From NCBI RefSeq assembly GCF_033807715.1, contig NC_084591.1, positions 43,550,868 to 43,614,867 of the forward strand: DNA of 64,000 nucleotides. The letters run 5' to 3'. A model generated the notes under the pieces. It had not been told where the DNA came from and did not search any database. It saw nothing but the letters and a program-made list of their open reading frames with translations. The stretch is from Cololabis saira. Lineage: Eukaryota; Chordata; Actinopteri; Beloniformes; Belonidae. The stretch's first letter is position 1. Every line of letters starts with the position of its first letter. The translations under genes were made by a program, and so were the position numbers. Of the stretch, positions 12,322 to 23,164 are shown in pieces.

Positions 12322-12571
12322 ATGATGAACACGTATGAGGAATATGATGAGGAACTGATTGACTACAGCATCCAGCTCAGTATTCAAAGCTCCTGCCAAG
12401 ATGCCTATCTGAAATCTGCAGCTAGGTATGAAAGCCACATACAAAGTGCTTTTTCCATCAAATGCATTTATCACATGTCGACTGACTGCCCTCCACCTCC
12501 TCTGCCCTTGACTATTAGTTTAGCAGCAGCAGCCAATGAAAATCACAGAGTCCTGGCAGCCATCGAGCAAG
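12322..12571 (+). CDS. asb15: asb15 copy 1 first coding exons around a 93-nt intron
   Basis: The acceptor TTTCCTGCAG precedes AATGATGAACACG, giving ATG at 12322 (a second in-frame ATG follows at 12325). The intron 12426-12518 has donor AG|GTATGA, a strong pyrimidine tract and acceptor TATTAG. It is 93 nt long, a multiple of three, and stop-free, so retention would give a 604-aa protein. Splicing fits better: the spliced spacing is close to human ASB15 and to copy 2, which lacks this intron. Confidence 0.75.
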
Positions 12572-15500
12572 GTGAGTTGGACATCATGCTGGAAATACCT
12601 TCACTATTATCATAGTCATTTTATGTTCAGTTGGCAAACTTTCATTTGAAGCCAAAAACCAAAGTCATGCGATCCGCAGCTGCAGTCAAGAATTGCAATA
12701 CATCATGTGGTTGGCAGCTGCACAGAAAGAGGGAGATAAATAAACAGAGAGAAGGGAGGGTGTAGTGCTGGACAAAGGGAGGTGGGAGAAGAGCAACGAG
12801 GACAAAACACAGGTTTACACTTTGATTCCCTTTCTTTTGTCGTGTTGCTGTGTCTGCAGGCGAGGTCTCTGTGCTCAGGGAGATGCTGAGTCACACCCTT
12901 GCCTTCAGGGAGTCAGACATTCATGGCTGGTTTCCCCTCCACCGGGCTGCTGCCCAGTCCGTCCTGGAGGTTCTGGAGACCGTCCTTAAATGTGAGTAGA
13001 GTGTTTTAACATACATTCAGATTGTATGTGTACAGTCTCTTGCCTTCTCCATTAGACCCTGTGGCAGGGTGGAGGAGCTGCAGCCACTCAGGTTGATTGG
13101 GGCACAGGTGGCCCCAATCAACCTCTCCACCCGGCCTGCCTTCATAAGCTGCAGAGCAGCAAGAGGTCTGTGGTCTGCTGCTGGAGCTGCTGAGCTGTCT
13201 GGTGCTGTGTTAGTGCACGTGGGGTAAATAAAACAGTTCTGCACAAAACTCTGTGTCCTCCTCTATCCTGTCGGTCGGGCCCCCGTAGCACTCGCATTGC
13301 TACACTGGCGCCCAACGTGGGGCCCGACGGGATGGAGAAGGGAGGCACGGAGCGGGCCCTGGAGGCACTGGCCCGAGCAATGGCCGACCTGGCAGCCGTG
13401 CTTCAGGGCCAGGGTGAGCGGCAGCTCGCGGCGCTGGAAGCGCTGCTGGCGCCGCAGCCGGCAGGCCGGGAGGCAGAGGCTGCGGGACCAGCGGAGCGAC
13501 CCACTCCAGCGCCACGTCTGAGGTTCGCCACGGCGGTCCCTGAGGATGCGGTCCCGGAGGATGCGGTCCCGGAGGATGCGGTCCCGGAGGATGCGGTCCC
13601 GGAGGATGCGGTCCCGGAGGATGCGGTCCCGGAGGATGCGGTCCCGGAGGATGCGGTCCCGGAGGATGCGGTCCCGGAGGCGGCAGAGGCTGAGACGGAG
13701 GTCGGCGAGGCGGAGACGGACCAGCTGCTGGAGCAGCGCTGCATCGGGGAGGAGACGGACCAGCGGCCGGAGCAGTGCTGCGTCGGGGAGGGGGTGGTCC
13801 TGGACACACACCGGCCACGGATGCCGTCTGGCCCGAGGCCACCCTGGGCCCGGTCCCGAGAGCGGCGTTCTCGGCGGTTACGCCGAGGGCGACCTCCCGA
13901 CCGGGTTCTGTGGTCGGCCCGTCGCCGAGGACGACCTCCCGACCGGCCCCAGCGGTCGGCCGAACCGGGAAGGCCCGGAGGCGCAGTCTGCGGTTCCTGG
14001 CTTCCTCTCCCGCTCCGAGGGGGGCGGGGGGAGTTGGCTCGGCCGGATGGACCCCGGCCTGAGGTTGGCGATGGGGGTGTGTGGCAGGGTGGAGGAGCTG
14101 CAGCCACTCAGGTTGATTGGGGCACAGGTGGCCCCAATCAACCTCTCCACCCGGCCTGCCTTCATAAGCTGCAGAGCAGCAAGAGGTCTGTGGTCTGCTG
14201 CTGGAGCTGCTGAGCTGTCTGGTGCTGTGTTAGTGCACGTGGGGTAAATAAAACAGTTCTGCACAAAACTCTGTGTCCTCCTCTATCCTGTCGGTCGGGC
14301 CCCCGTAGCACTCGCATTGCTACAGACCCATTGAGTTGAGTTGAGGATATGGCTCTATTTAAAGATCTTATGGCGCTTTTGCATTAGTACCACCTTAGCT
14401 CGGTTCTACCCGTTTTGCGCTTTCGCACTAGGGCTGAGACGAGTAGAGCCGCTCCAAGTCGATACTTTTTTCAGTAACCATTTCAGTGAGGTTCTGAAAG
14501 CGGGCTGAGCAGGGACTATTTCTGACGTCACCACCCTCCTCGCCACCGATTGGTCGGGGGGGGGGGGGGGGGGGGGGCGTCATCACCCTCCTTGCCACTG
14601 ATTGGTCGGGGGGCGGGGCCGGCAGACGTTTGAATCAGGAAGCGGGAGTCAGAGCGAGGGGACTCGCGGCTCGCGGCTCGCAGCGATTTTATTATAAAGC
14701 GCAAAACGTCTGTTTGGTGATCCAACTCTGAGGTGCAGATGTTCATAAACCTGGTGGCTGTCGAGCAAAAATTAAAAAAGCGATGTAGACGGGCTGTTTT
14801 TTTCTCAGCCGCTCCCGGCTCCAGCTGATTTCTGATCAGCGCCGACATGAACAAAGGTGTTGCGCAATCGAGTACGTCACAGCAGCTTCACCACAACCTG
14901 CCCGCTTCTCCCCTGGCTGTGCGAAAACACACGTGTGGAACCGTGCCGCGCCAAGCCGAGCCAGGCTCAGCCGATACTAGTGCAAAAGTGGCTTTAGTCA
15001 GCCATATCACAACACCAAGTACGCTCGCCGGCCACCTTATTAGGTACACTTTGCTAGTACCAGATTGGACCCCCTTTTGCCTTCAGAACTGCCTTAATCC
15101 TTCGTGGCAGAGAGTCAACAAGGTTCTGGAAACATTCCTCGGAGAGTTTGGTCCATATTGACACGATAGCATGATAGTTGCTGCAAATTTGACGGCTGCA
15201 CATCCAGGATGCGAGATCTGAAAAAACGAGCAAGCGAGTGATTATGTACATTCGTTGAGTGAATATTATGAAAGTAAAATATATATTTCTCGCTAGAAAT
15301 GTATTCAAAACGCATTTTTATGAAGAAACTAACTCAAAATATTGATTTTATTCACTAAAAATTTGAAATGTCCATGTTTTTTTGTTTGATTCAGTCTGCA
15401 AATGATGTAAAGCATTATGGGAAATTTTCTCTAGCCCTCGGTCAGCGAGTCAGCATCTGAAATCCCTCTCTCTGAAGGGCTAGATTCATGCCCACTAACC

Positions 15501-18500
15501 CTTGTTATGCCCACTAGCCCTACATGCAAAGAGGAATTGGGACACCACTACCCTCACGGGAACGCGCACAATTTAGGGGTAGGACTGTAAAGTAGGACGG
15601 GGGGTGGGGGGGATTGGGACCGGCCCCAAGTCATTGGTTGTTAACACAACAAAAACAGTGAAAAAAATCTTACCTTACATTTCACCTTGAATAAATATAT
15701 TTATATATAACAAACATAAAACATGCAGGGGAGATGACAGGAAATGTGGCATCATTAAAATAAAAGCAGTTTTCAGCTGATGGGTAGCTGATGCCAGCGT
15801 TCCTCTCTGTATAAAATAAGCTGTGATGTCAGTCCGCTCTCATTCAGCTGGGAGGGCAGCCAGCACAGTGGTGTCTATAACTCCCAGCCTCACCTGCCAG
15901 GTTAGCACAGCTGACAGATATGAAAACCAGGAATGTAGACTCTGACCTCTGTGTGTTGTGTTTGCATGAATGGAAGCTCCAGAAGTCAGTCTGGAGGAGA
16001 AGACGGTCACTGATGGAGAGACGCCGCTCACACTGGCAGTCAAAGCTGGACTTGGGAGGAATGTGACGAGCCTGCTGGAGCACGGGGCATCGCCTGACAA
16101 CACAAACAGAATAAATGAGACGCCGCTGCTGTTGGGTAATAAATCTATATGATCAATTGTTGAACTCTTATTAGCCTATTTTCACCCACTTCTTCCTTGC
16201 ATTTGAGTACAAGAGGTAGGGTATAGAAAGGCAAAGCCATTTCACAAGACACAAACGCCGAGCTGAAGTCCACGAACAGGATCCTCGCGTAGGTCCCTGA
16301 GGTGTCGAGATGACGCAGGATGTGGTGCAGTCCCATGTTGACTGCATCATCCACCGACCTGTTTGCCCGGTAGGCAAACTGCAGGGGGTGGAGCAGGGAG
16401 CCTGTGGTGTCCTTCAGGTGGCTCAACACCAGCCGCTCAAAGGTCTTCATGACAGCAGACGTCAGGGCGACGGGTCTGTAGTCATTTGGACCTGTGATGG
16501 TGGGTTTCTTGGGGACTGGGATGATGGTGGAGCGTTTGAGGCATGAGGGCACCTCACACAGCTCCAGGGAACCGGTTAAAGATCCGTGTGAAGGTGGGAG
16601 CCAGCTGCTCGGCGCAGGCTCTCAGGCAGGAGGGGGACACGCCGTCCGGGCCTGGAGCCTTCCTGATCTTCTGCCTGGAACAGCCGACACACGTCCTCCT
16701 CGCAGATCTTGAGTGCAGGCAGGGTGTCGGGTGGGGGGAGGGGGGTAGTTAAAAGTTGTTATTTTTAGTTCTTGACAAGTCCATCATATTTTGGTTCCAA
16801 TAGCACAGGGATATAACAAAAAATGTCTCCCTTTTTGTGATCCCTCTGCAGCGGTGAGAGCTGGCTCGTATGAAATGGCATCCACACTGGTGGCTCATGG
16901 TGCCTGGGTGGACCAGGTCTGCAGAAAGAACTGGTCAGCTATGCATGAAGCAGCCAAGCTCGGCAATCTGGACATCCTGATGCTGCTGCTGAGAAATAGT
17001 GGATACGTACACCAGAAGGATGACATGGGAGTGACGCCGCTCGCTGTGGCTGCCGAGCAGGGACACTTCCCCATCGTCGAGCTTCTACTGGACTACGGTC
17101 AGTTTGATGATAGAACTTTAGATCGGAAACAGTTAAATTGTCATAAATTTAATAAATACAGAGAGTGAACAGGAGTAAATAAACAATGAAATATTAAATA
17201 TAAATTAAAGCTGCAAGCAGCGATGAACGGGCCCTCGCGCGTGCAATTTTCAGTCCGATGACACCACGCACGAGTCTTTATGTCAAACCATTCAAAAGTT
17301 ATGGCAGAAAATAGGAACTATCAAATATGGACCAATCAGATGAAGGGGGGGCGCACTTTTTGGGGTCTAGCGTCGCCACGGTAACACTTTTGAAAGAGAA
17401 AAGTAATGCACATCATCGCAGGATGGAGACGCACATTTTGATGTATAACACACCTGGGTGCACATTACGGTTCGGGCGAAGAAGCGTCCGAAGAAATGGC
17501 ATAAATTGCGCCAAAATGACACGATTAATTCAAAATGGCCGACTTCCTGTTTGGTTTCGGCCATGGCGCCAAGAGACTTTTCTTTAAGTTGCGACAAAAT
17601 ACAGGTGTGTACCGATTTTCGTGCATGTACACCAAACTGTATTGTGGGGCTTGAGGCACAAAGTTTTCTAGGGGGCGCTGTTGAGCCATTAGGCCACGCC
17701 CATTAATGAAAACCATGAAATAGCAAATTTTTCGCCAGGCCTGGCTTGTGTGCAAAATTTGGTGACTTTTGGGGCAAGTTTAGGGGGGCAAAAAGGCCCC
17801 TCATTTCATCGGAAGAAAAATAAAAACGAGGAAAACCAGAAAAATAAAAACATCTCCTACAGATACAATAGGGCCTTCGCACTGTCAGTGTTCGGGCCCT
17901 TAATATAACATTTCAATGTCAGTCTTTTGATGACCAAGTCATCTTCTCAACACACCTGTCCTTTTTTCTTTACTCTTGACTTCATTAAAGGCAGTGAAGT
18001 GAATTCCCAGGCGCGTGATGGGGAAAGTGTCCTATCGGATGCAGCCGGGTCTGGAAGCATGGAGTGCATCCAGCTGTTGCTGGACAATGGAGCCAATCCC
18101 AACCTTCCCAGCATCACTGGACACCTGCCCATTCACAAAGCAGCATATGCTGGACACTATGAGTGAGCTCCTCCTTTCATTCTTGGACACACCGCTGCGT
18201 GTAGAGTGTACCAAGCAAATAAGGGTGGGAAAGTAAAATGTAACCGTGTGATTGACTCCTTCAGAGGAGCTATCTTTGATGCTGAACTTTTTCTGTCTGA
18301 ATTGGCAAGGTTTTACAGCTTTCAAGCTTACATCCAGTACTCGAGTTGAGGGGGGATGGCATCCCCCCCTGAAATAAAAACAGTCAAAATCATCCCCCCT
18401 GTTAAGCTGCCATCCCCCCTTTCCATCCCTTATGTCATTTCATCAATGAATATAGTTTTACTGCTATTTCAACATTTAGTCACCAGAAAAATAACTCATT

Positions 18501-20287
18501 TGACACTTTTCACCTGTTTCAAGTACATTTTCACTTGAAATAAGTAGAAAAATCTGCCAGTGTGACAATATTTATCTCATCACAAGCAAAAAAAATCTTG
18601 TTCCACTGGCAGATTTTTCTACTTATTTTAAGTGAAAATCTACTTGAAACAGGTGAAAATTGTTGTTTTTTCCATTGATGAGTCTTGTTTTAAGTGTAAT
18701 GAGATTTTTTTTACTAAAAGGAGACATTTTAAATTTTTTAACTAGAAATAAGACAAATATTCAGAAATAAGTAAGTAAGTAAAAAATAAGAAATAAGTTC
18801 AGAAAAGTGTTTTTTATTGTTGTGTTTTGATGTATTTGATGTAAGCCCAGTGGATATTTAAAGCTTACAGAAGGCTGCATTTAACTGCTGCTATGTCATT
18901 CCTGCAGTATTTCTGCAGGTGTTTTGGTCAGTGCTATTATTTGTAATATATTATATTATTTGTAATCAGCACAAATTATCTGTCCCCATATGATAAAATC
19001 CACCATCCCCCCTGATTCTTTTTTACAACTCGAGCACTGCTTACATCTAATATGAAAGTTGATGTGAAGAAATGTGATTAATCTCCACTGGTAAAAAGTT
19101 TGTTTCCTGTTGCGTGTGTGTGTCTTATTCTAGCTCTTATTCAACCCCCTCCTTATTTTTCCCTTAGTGCTTTAAAATTGCTGATCGGGGTCACCAACAT
19201 GAGGATCATAAAAGAGTCGGGTCAGAGCCCCGTCCACTCTGCCGCAGACGGGGGCCACGGCCACTGCCTGAAGCTCCTGTTAGACTACGGGTTTGATGTG
19301 AACCTCCGCATGAACACCAGAAACTCTGAAAACTACCCGGACATGAGAAGAAGCGCCTTGTTCTTTGCCGTCTCCAACCAGGATGTGGAGTGTACTAAAA
19401 TGCTGCTGAAAGCGGGGGCGAAGACAGACCTGGACCCGCTGAACTGCCTGCTGGTGGCGGTCAGGTCTGGCAGTCACGACATCGTGAAGATGCTCCTGGC
19501 TGCCAAGGCAGACGTGAACTGTTACTTCACGGTGGTGAATGACACGCTGTTCCCCACGGCGCTGCAGTACTGTCTGAAGGATGAGGCCATGATGCGCCTG
19601 CTCTTCAATAACGGCTACAAGGTGTACAGCTGTTTCCAATGTCCCCATGACAAGAAATCTGGTGCTGCGGATGATGATGGGGCAGGAAAAATTCCAGTAA
19701 GTTTCTGTTTTTCCTTGGTAAAAATACAAAACGTATAATTTGGGCCGGGGGGGATATCTTTTAATTCAGCTTTAACTGGTCTCAACTGTGTCAGAAAGGG
19801 AGTATATACGAGTTTTGCAACAACTATGCAAACTTTTTGACTTCAACAGCTTTCTGGGAAATAGAAATTGTGGCCTGGATTAATATTATCTACAGGACTG
19901 TCTCCGAAAATTAGAATATTGTGATAAAGTCCTTTATTTTCTGTAATGCAAAAATGTCATACATTCTGGATTCATTACAAATCAACTGAAATATTGCAAG
20001 CCTTTTATTATTTTAATATTGCTGATCATGGCTTACAGCTTAAGAAAACTAAAATATCCTATCTCAAAAAATTTGAATATTCTGGGAATCTTAATCTTAA
20101 AATGTAAACCATAATCAGCAATATTAAAATAATAAAAGGCTTGCAATATTTCAGTTGATGTGTAATGAATCCAGAATGTATGACATTTTTGTTTTTTTAA
20201 TTGCATTACAGAAAATAAAGGACTTTATCACAATATTCAAATTTTCTGAGACAGTCCTGTATATTTGTTGAATGTCCTACTACCCCA

Positions 20288-20319
<32 letters not shown>

Positions 20320-20321
20320 CC

Positions 20322-20396
<75 letters not shown>

Positions 20397-23164
20397 TGTA
20401 GACCACCTTGCAGACCATTCTAGAGCAAAGTTTTAGCTTTTATGATTGCATTATTGTTAATCATTGTCATATGCTTCCCACAGATGTAGATTTGGTGGAC
20501 AGGTCTTCTGCTATCAGGAACCATTACTATGGAACCAACTTCCAATTTGGGTTAAAGGGATTGTGACATGAAAAACACATTTTTCTAGATTTTTTGTGTT
20601 TTGTTGGGTGTCGTGACACCCAACAAAACTTTTAACATTCAGTGTTCATTCAGTTTCCGCATAATTATGCAAAAACGGCGCATCTTGGGTGGCGGACCTA
20701 TACGTATAGACCCGCTAAATCACCGCCCCCTCCACCCAGCTCCCTGCCCATCACCTATCCTCTCTCCGCCCACAAGACAAATCATCCGAGCACTGAGCCG
20801 CGGGCTGGAGGGAGAGAGACGTCTAAGTCTCTCCTCTCCACCCGCGCTCTCCTTTTTTTTTCCGCCTACGACCTCAGATCAGACGAGACAACCCGTTGGG
20901 AGGAGGAGCGGGGCAATGATTGACAGGAAAGGGGGAAAAGGACGCGTTTTTCACTGCGCAAAAAACACCGTCATAAAAAAGCCCGGCATGGAGTACTGGA
21001 GTCAAGATTTTCTTGTTACACCTTTTTAGACACATTTGAGGGATATTGGCCAAGATTTTTAATAGTGTTAAAAGCATGTTAAAAATGATGTCACAATACC
21101 TTTAAGGAGGCTGACGCCACCTCCACCTTTAAATTTGACTTGACTCAAGGCCTTTGCTCCTCTAGGGTGCATAGGCCGTTGACAAATGTCCTCCGTTTCA
21201 CTCGGCTTTTAGCTGTTCTTTCGAGATCTCCCCAGTTGAGGCTGCTCTCTACCCTCTCCCTTTTCTTACTTTGCCCAGCTGGGCTTATGAACTAGTTCCT
21301 GCTCAAGGTTTCTTCCCTCCTAAAGGGGAGTTTTTACCTGCCATTGTTTATGTCATAATTGCTCCGGGTTAATGTTCTTGGTCTCTGGAAAGCACCTAGA
21401 GACAACATGTGTTTTAATACGCTATATAAATACAATTGAATTGAATTGAATATGCTTTCATCTGGAAAGTTGTAAGTTAGTCCGGTTTCTCAAAAGACGG
21501 TATACTGCACGTATTATTGAAGTGCTGTGTCTTTGTCCTCCTTAGTTCTGTCAGTTCATGAGTCTCGGCTGCGTCAAGCATCTGTGTGGAAGTGTGATCC
21601 GGATCCTGCTGGACTATGTCAACCACGTGCACATCTGCTCCAAACTCAGAGTTATCTTGGAAATACAGAAAGAGTGGCCTGAGATTTGTGAAATTCTCTG
21701 TGAGTTGATTGTTTTTATTGCATATGCTTACTGCTATGAGATAAGAATTCAACAAGAGTTCAGGCTTTAATGAAGTCCAAGACTACTTTCAGTGAAAACA
21801 AAGCATTGTCAAAATCCAAAAGTCACATATTTAACACAATAAATTACGATTGTTGAATATCAGCCAAGGTGATGACAACAGCCGAGTGATCAGTTGTTTT
21901 GTTTCTACAACAGGCTGACATCTCATTTCAAAAGTATTATCCTTATTTAGCTTTTTTACGCAAAGCCAAAAGTAGTTGTTTTCTATTTACATATATAGCT
22001 TTCCTTTGCGTCATATAAATTTGAATATTGCAACCTTTTTTTCATGTGCCTATGATAACGCGGTTATACTGTAGTCTTGTTCACATTGGAGTAGACCTGT
22101 GAAATTCACATAACTTTTAATAACAGGACCTGATGTCACTATTTAAAGCAATGGCCATCACTTTGGTTAAAAGTCCATATGAGGATTCAATCTGTACAAG
22201 ATATATTAGTTTTACTTACCTGACCCACTGAGCCATCCAGGGCCACCAGTCTCTCTTTATAAATGTCATAATGAACCTGTAAGTTTTCCACCACCTTCGT
22301 TCAGCTTTTCAACACTCTTTTTTCAGTTTTGACCCATGCAGCATTTCTCCATGGAGGTTGATTAACTCACTTTATTAACTCCCTCTATTTCTCCTTTCTA
22401 CAATTATATTTGATCCCCTAACCCGGGGGTCGGCAACCCAAAATGTTGAAAGAGCCATATTGGACCAAAAACACAAAAAACAAATATGTCTGGAGCCGCA
22501 AAAAATTAAAAGTCTTGTATCAGCCTTAGAATGAAGACAAAACATGCTGCATGTTTCTATATTAGTTATAACTGGGGGAAGATTTTTTTTTAATTATGCA
22601 CTTCAAGAAAAAAGTCGAAATGTCCAGAAAAAAGTCGAAATGTCCAGAAAAAATTTGAAATGTGAAGATTAATGTTGAAGTACAATCTTGAGACAAAAGT
22701 CAAAATTTCGAGAAAAAAGTCGAAATATCTGGATTAAAAAAGGAAAAGAAAAGGAAGAAAAAAGAAAAAAAGGAAAAAAGAGAAAAAAGGAAAAAAAAGA
22801 AAAAAGAAGAAAAAAAGGAAAAAAAAGGAAAAAAAAGGTCAAACATTTTTGAAAAATGTCCAGGAGCCACTAGGGTGGCGCTAAAGAGCCGCATGCGGCT
22901 CTAAAGCCACAGTTTGCCGACCCCTGCCTTAACCTATAATTCAATACAGAATGAATGAATGAAGTAAAATGTCCCAAACCTTGCTTTTCAGGCAATCCTC
23001 GCTCTCTCAGGCAGCTCAGTAGACTGGAGATCAGGAAGCGTTTGACCCTGAGGCGCCTCAAAAATCCTGAAATCATCTCAAAGCTTTTCCCTCCTCAACT
23101 CAGGCGTTTCATTCTATACGAGGAGCTGGACCTTTCTAGCCAGAACCCTGAACTCGTCCTGTGA
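12322..23164 (+). CDS. asb15: ASB15-like ankyrin repeat and SOCS box protein, copy 1 (573 aa)
   Basis: Coding exons: 12322-12425, 12519-12571, 12860-12991, 15977-16135, 16852-17097, 17991-18162, 19168-19696, 21546-21699 and 22992-23164. The sum is 1722 nt and the frame stays open to TGA at 23162-23164. The N-terminus ([13 protein letters not shown]) matches human ASB15 (SYDIQLSIQ) and looks like a ubiquitin-interacting motif. About nine ankyrin repeats follow from aa 70 to 450 ([69 protein letters not shown] and others). The SOCS box is at aa 515-573, with BC box [13 protein letters not shown] proteins are substrate receptors that recruit Elongin B/C and Cullin-5; ASB15 is a muscle member. 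Human ASB15 has 588 aa. The exon 4 acceptor (CATGAATGGAAG) has a weak pyrimidine tract, but it is the one site seen that keeps frame. Confidence 0.9.
13060..14324 (+). mobile_element. Young non-autonomous LTR retrotransposon (1265 bp)
   Basis: Two 245-bp direct repeats, 13060-13304 and 14080-14324, begin TGTGGCAGGG and end GCTACA; by eye they are identical. The 5-bp target duplication GACCC is at 13055-13059 and 14325-14329. A primer-binding-site-like sequence, TGGCGCCCAACGTGGGGC, starts 1 nt after the 5' LTR (13306-13323). A G-rich tract precedes the 3' LTR. Each LTR carries AATAAA. The 775-bp interior is very GC-rich and encodes only a Gag-like frame, with no protease, reverse transcriptase or integrase. 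It sits 68 bp downstream of the exon 3 donor of asb15 copy 1, in sense orientation. Confidence 0.92.
13332..14213 (+). CDS. Gag-like repeat protein of the LTR element (293 aa), function unknown
   Basis: The first ATG after the primer-binding site opens a frame that runs into the 3' LTR (stop at 14211-14213). The first 70 residues are an Ala/Leu-rich, probably helical segment ([20 protein letters not shown]). About nine tandem VPEDA pentapeptides follow (15-bp DNA units, 13533-13677). The C-terminal half is Arg/Pro/Gly-rich with two RGRPPDR-type motifs. There is no zinc knuckle, protease or RT motif. A Gag-like role is inferred only from position. The repeats keep several other frames open on both strands; those are taken as shadows. 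Confidence 0.45.
   Translation: MEKGGTERALEALARAMADLAAVLQGQGERQLAALEALLAPQPAGREAEAAGPAERPTPAPRLRFATAVPEDAVPEDAVPEDAVPEDAVPEDAVPEDAVPEDAVPEDAVPEDAVPEAAEAETEVGEAETDQLLEQRCIGEETDQRPEQCCVGEGVVLDTHRPRMPSGPRPPWARSRERRSRRLRRGRPPDRVLWSARRRGRPPDRPQRSAEPGRPGGAVCGSWLPLPLRGGRGELARPDGPRPEVGDGGVWQGGGAAATQVDWGTGGPNQPLHPACLHKLQSSKRSVVCCWSC
14372..14992. mobile_element. Non-autonomous DNA transposon with terminal inverted repeats
   Basis: The left end GGCGCTTTTGCATTAGTACC is matched, inverted, by the right end ATACTAGTGCAAAAGTGGC. The interior holds a run of 22 G (14556-14577) and a local duplication of CCACCGATTGGTCGG. It lies in asb15 copy 1 intron 3. Confidence 0.6.
15030..15204. repeat. Dispersed teleost repeat fragment
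   Basis: It starts GGCCACCTTATTAGGTACAC and continues with GGACCCCCTTTTGCC and CATTCCTCGGAGAG, which I recognise as a common fish repeat. Class not determined. Confidence 0.45.
15213..15627. mobile_element. Truncated Harbinger-like MITE (family of 50179-51053)
   Basis: Its right end GGATTGGGACCGGCCCC mirrors the terminal repeat of the intact copy, and the interior shares GAAATATATATTT- and CTCACTGAGTG-type blocks in inverted orientation. The left end is missing. Nothing was recognised in the remaining intron, 15628-15976. Confidence 0.5.
16150..16735 (-). mobile_element. L2/CR1-like LINE reverse transcriptase fragment
   Basis: A minus-strand frame encodes [38 protein letters not shown] and [10 protein letters not shown], which are reverse transcriptase motifs 1-3/A of the L2/CR1 group. 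It is frameshifted upstream and lacks both ends. It fills most of asb15 copy 1 intron 4 (16136-16851). Confidence 0.8.
17205..17903. repeat. Dispersed 0.7-kb repeat (family of 448-1190)
   Basis: It begins and ends in TTAA (17205-17208 and 17900-17903): TTAAAGCTGCAAGCAGCG on the left and TTCGGGCCCTTAA on the right. The flanking TTAA suggests a TTAA-targeting DNA element. It fills most of asb15 copy 1 intron 5 (17098-17990). Confidence 0.6.
18335..19039. mobile_element. hAT-like MITE, CAGTACT family
   Basis: The ends CAGTACTCGAGTTG and CAACTCGAGCACTG are inverted. A perfect 8-bp duplication, CTTACATC, flanks it (18327-18334 and 19040-19047). The interior holds a long hairpin with arms around ATCTGCCAGTG and CACTGGCAGAT. 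It lies in asb15 copy 1 intron 6. Confidence 0.85.
19893..20259. mobile_element. Fold-back Tc1/mariner-like MITE
   Basis: Starts CAGGACTGTCTCCG and ends CTGAGACAGTCCTG, flanked by TA on both sides, 367 bp. It lies in asb15 copy 1 intron 7. Confidence 0.75.
20290..20397. repeat. (GTCT)n tetranucleotide microsatellite
   Basis: About 27 units with a single GCCT interruption. Confidence 0.97.
20552..21105. mobile_element. TTAA-type non-autonomous DNA transposon
   Basis: TTAA at 20552-20555 and 21102-21105. The inverted ends are TTAAAGGGATTGTGACATG and ATGTCACAATACCTTTAA. Confidence 0.65.
21120..21450 (+). mobile_element. L2-like LINE/SINE 3' tail
   Basis: It contains TTACCTGCCATTGTTTATGT and TCTCTGGAAAGCACCTAGAG, and ends GCTATATAAATACAATTGAA plus GAATT repeats. 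Same family as 9560-9975. Confidence 0.55.
22424..22926. mobile_element. Non-autonomous hAT element (GGGGTCGGCAACC family), reverse orientation
   Basis: Starts CGGGGGTCGGCAACCC and ends TTTGCCGACCCCTG. The 8-bp flanks CCCTAACC and CCTTAACC differ at one base, a good hAT target duplication. The interior is a purine-rich tract with repeated AAAAAAGTCGAAATGTC units. It lies in asb15 copy 1 intron 8, 65 bp before the last exon. Intron sequence 21700-22423 holds nothing recognised. Confidence 0.75.
22992..23164 (+). CDS. asb15: asb15 copy 1 last exon, SOCS box
   Basis: The acceptor TTGCTTTTCAG precedes the exon, which encodes [17 protein letters not shown] through FILYEELDL to the stop. The BC box is [10 protein letters not shown]. 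The Cullin-5 box position reads LFPP rather than the usual LPxP pattern. Confidence 0.9.

Noticed and set aside
20206..20418. Arg/Gln/Thr/Asp repeat frame on the minus strand
   Set aside because: It is a translation of the (GTCT)n repeat and MITE flank.
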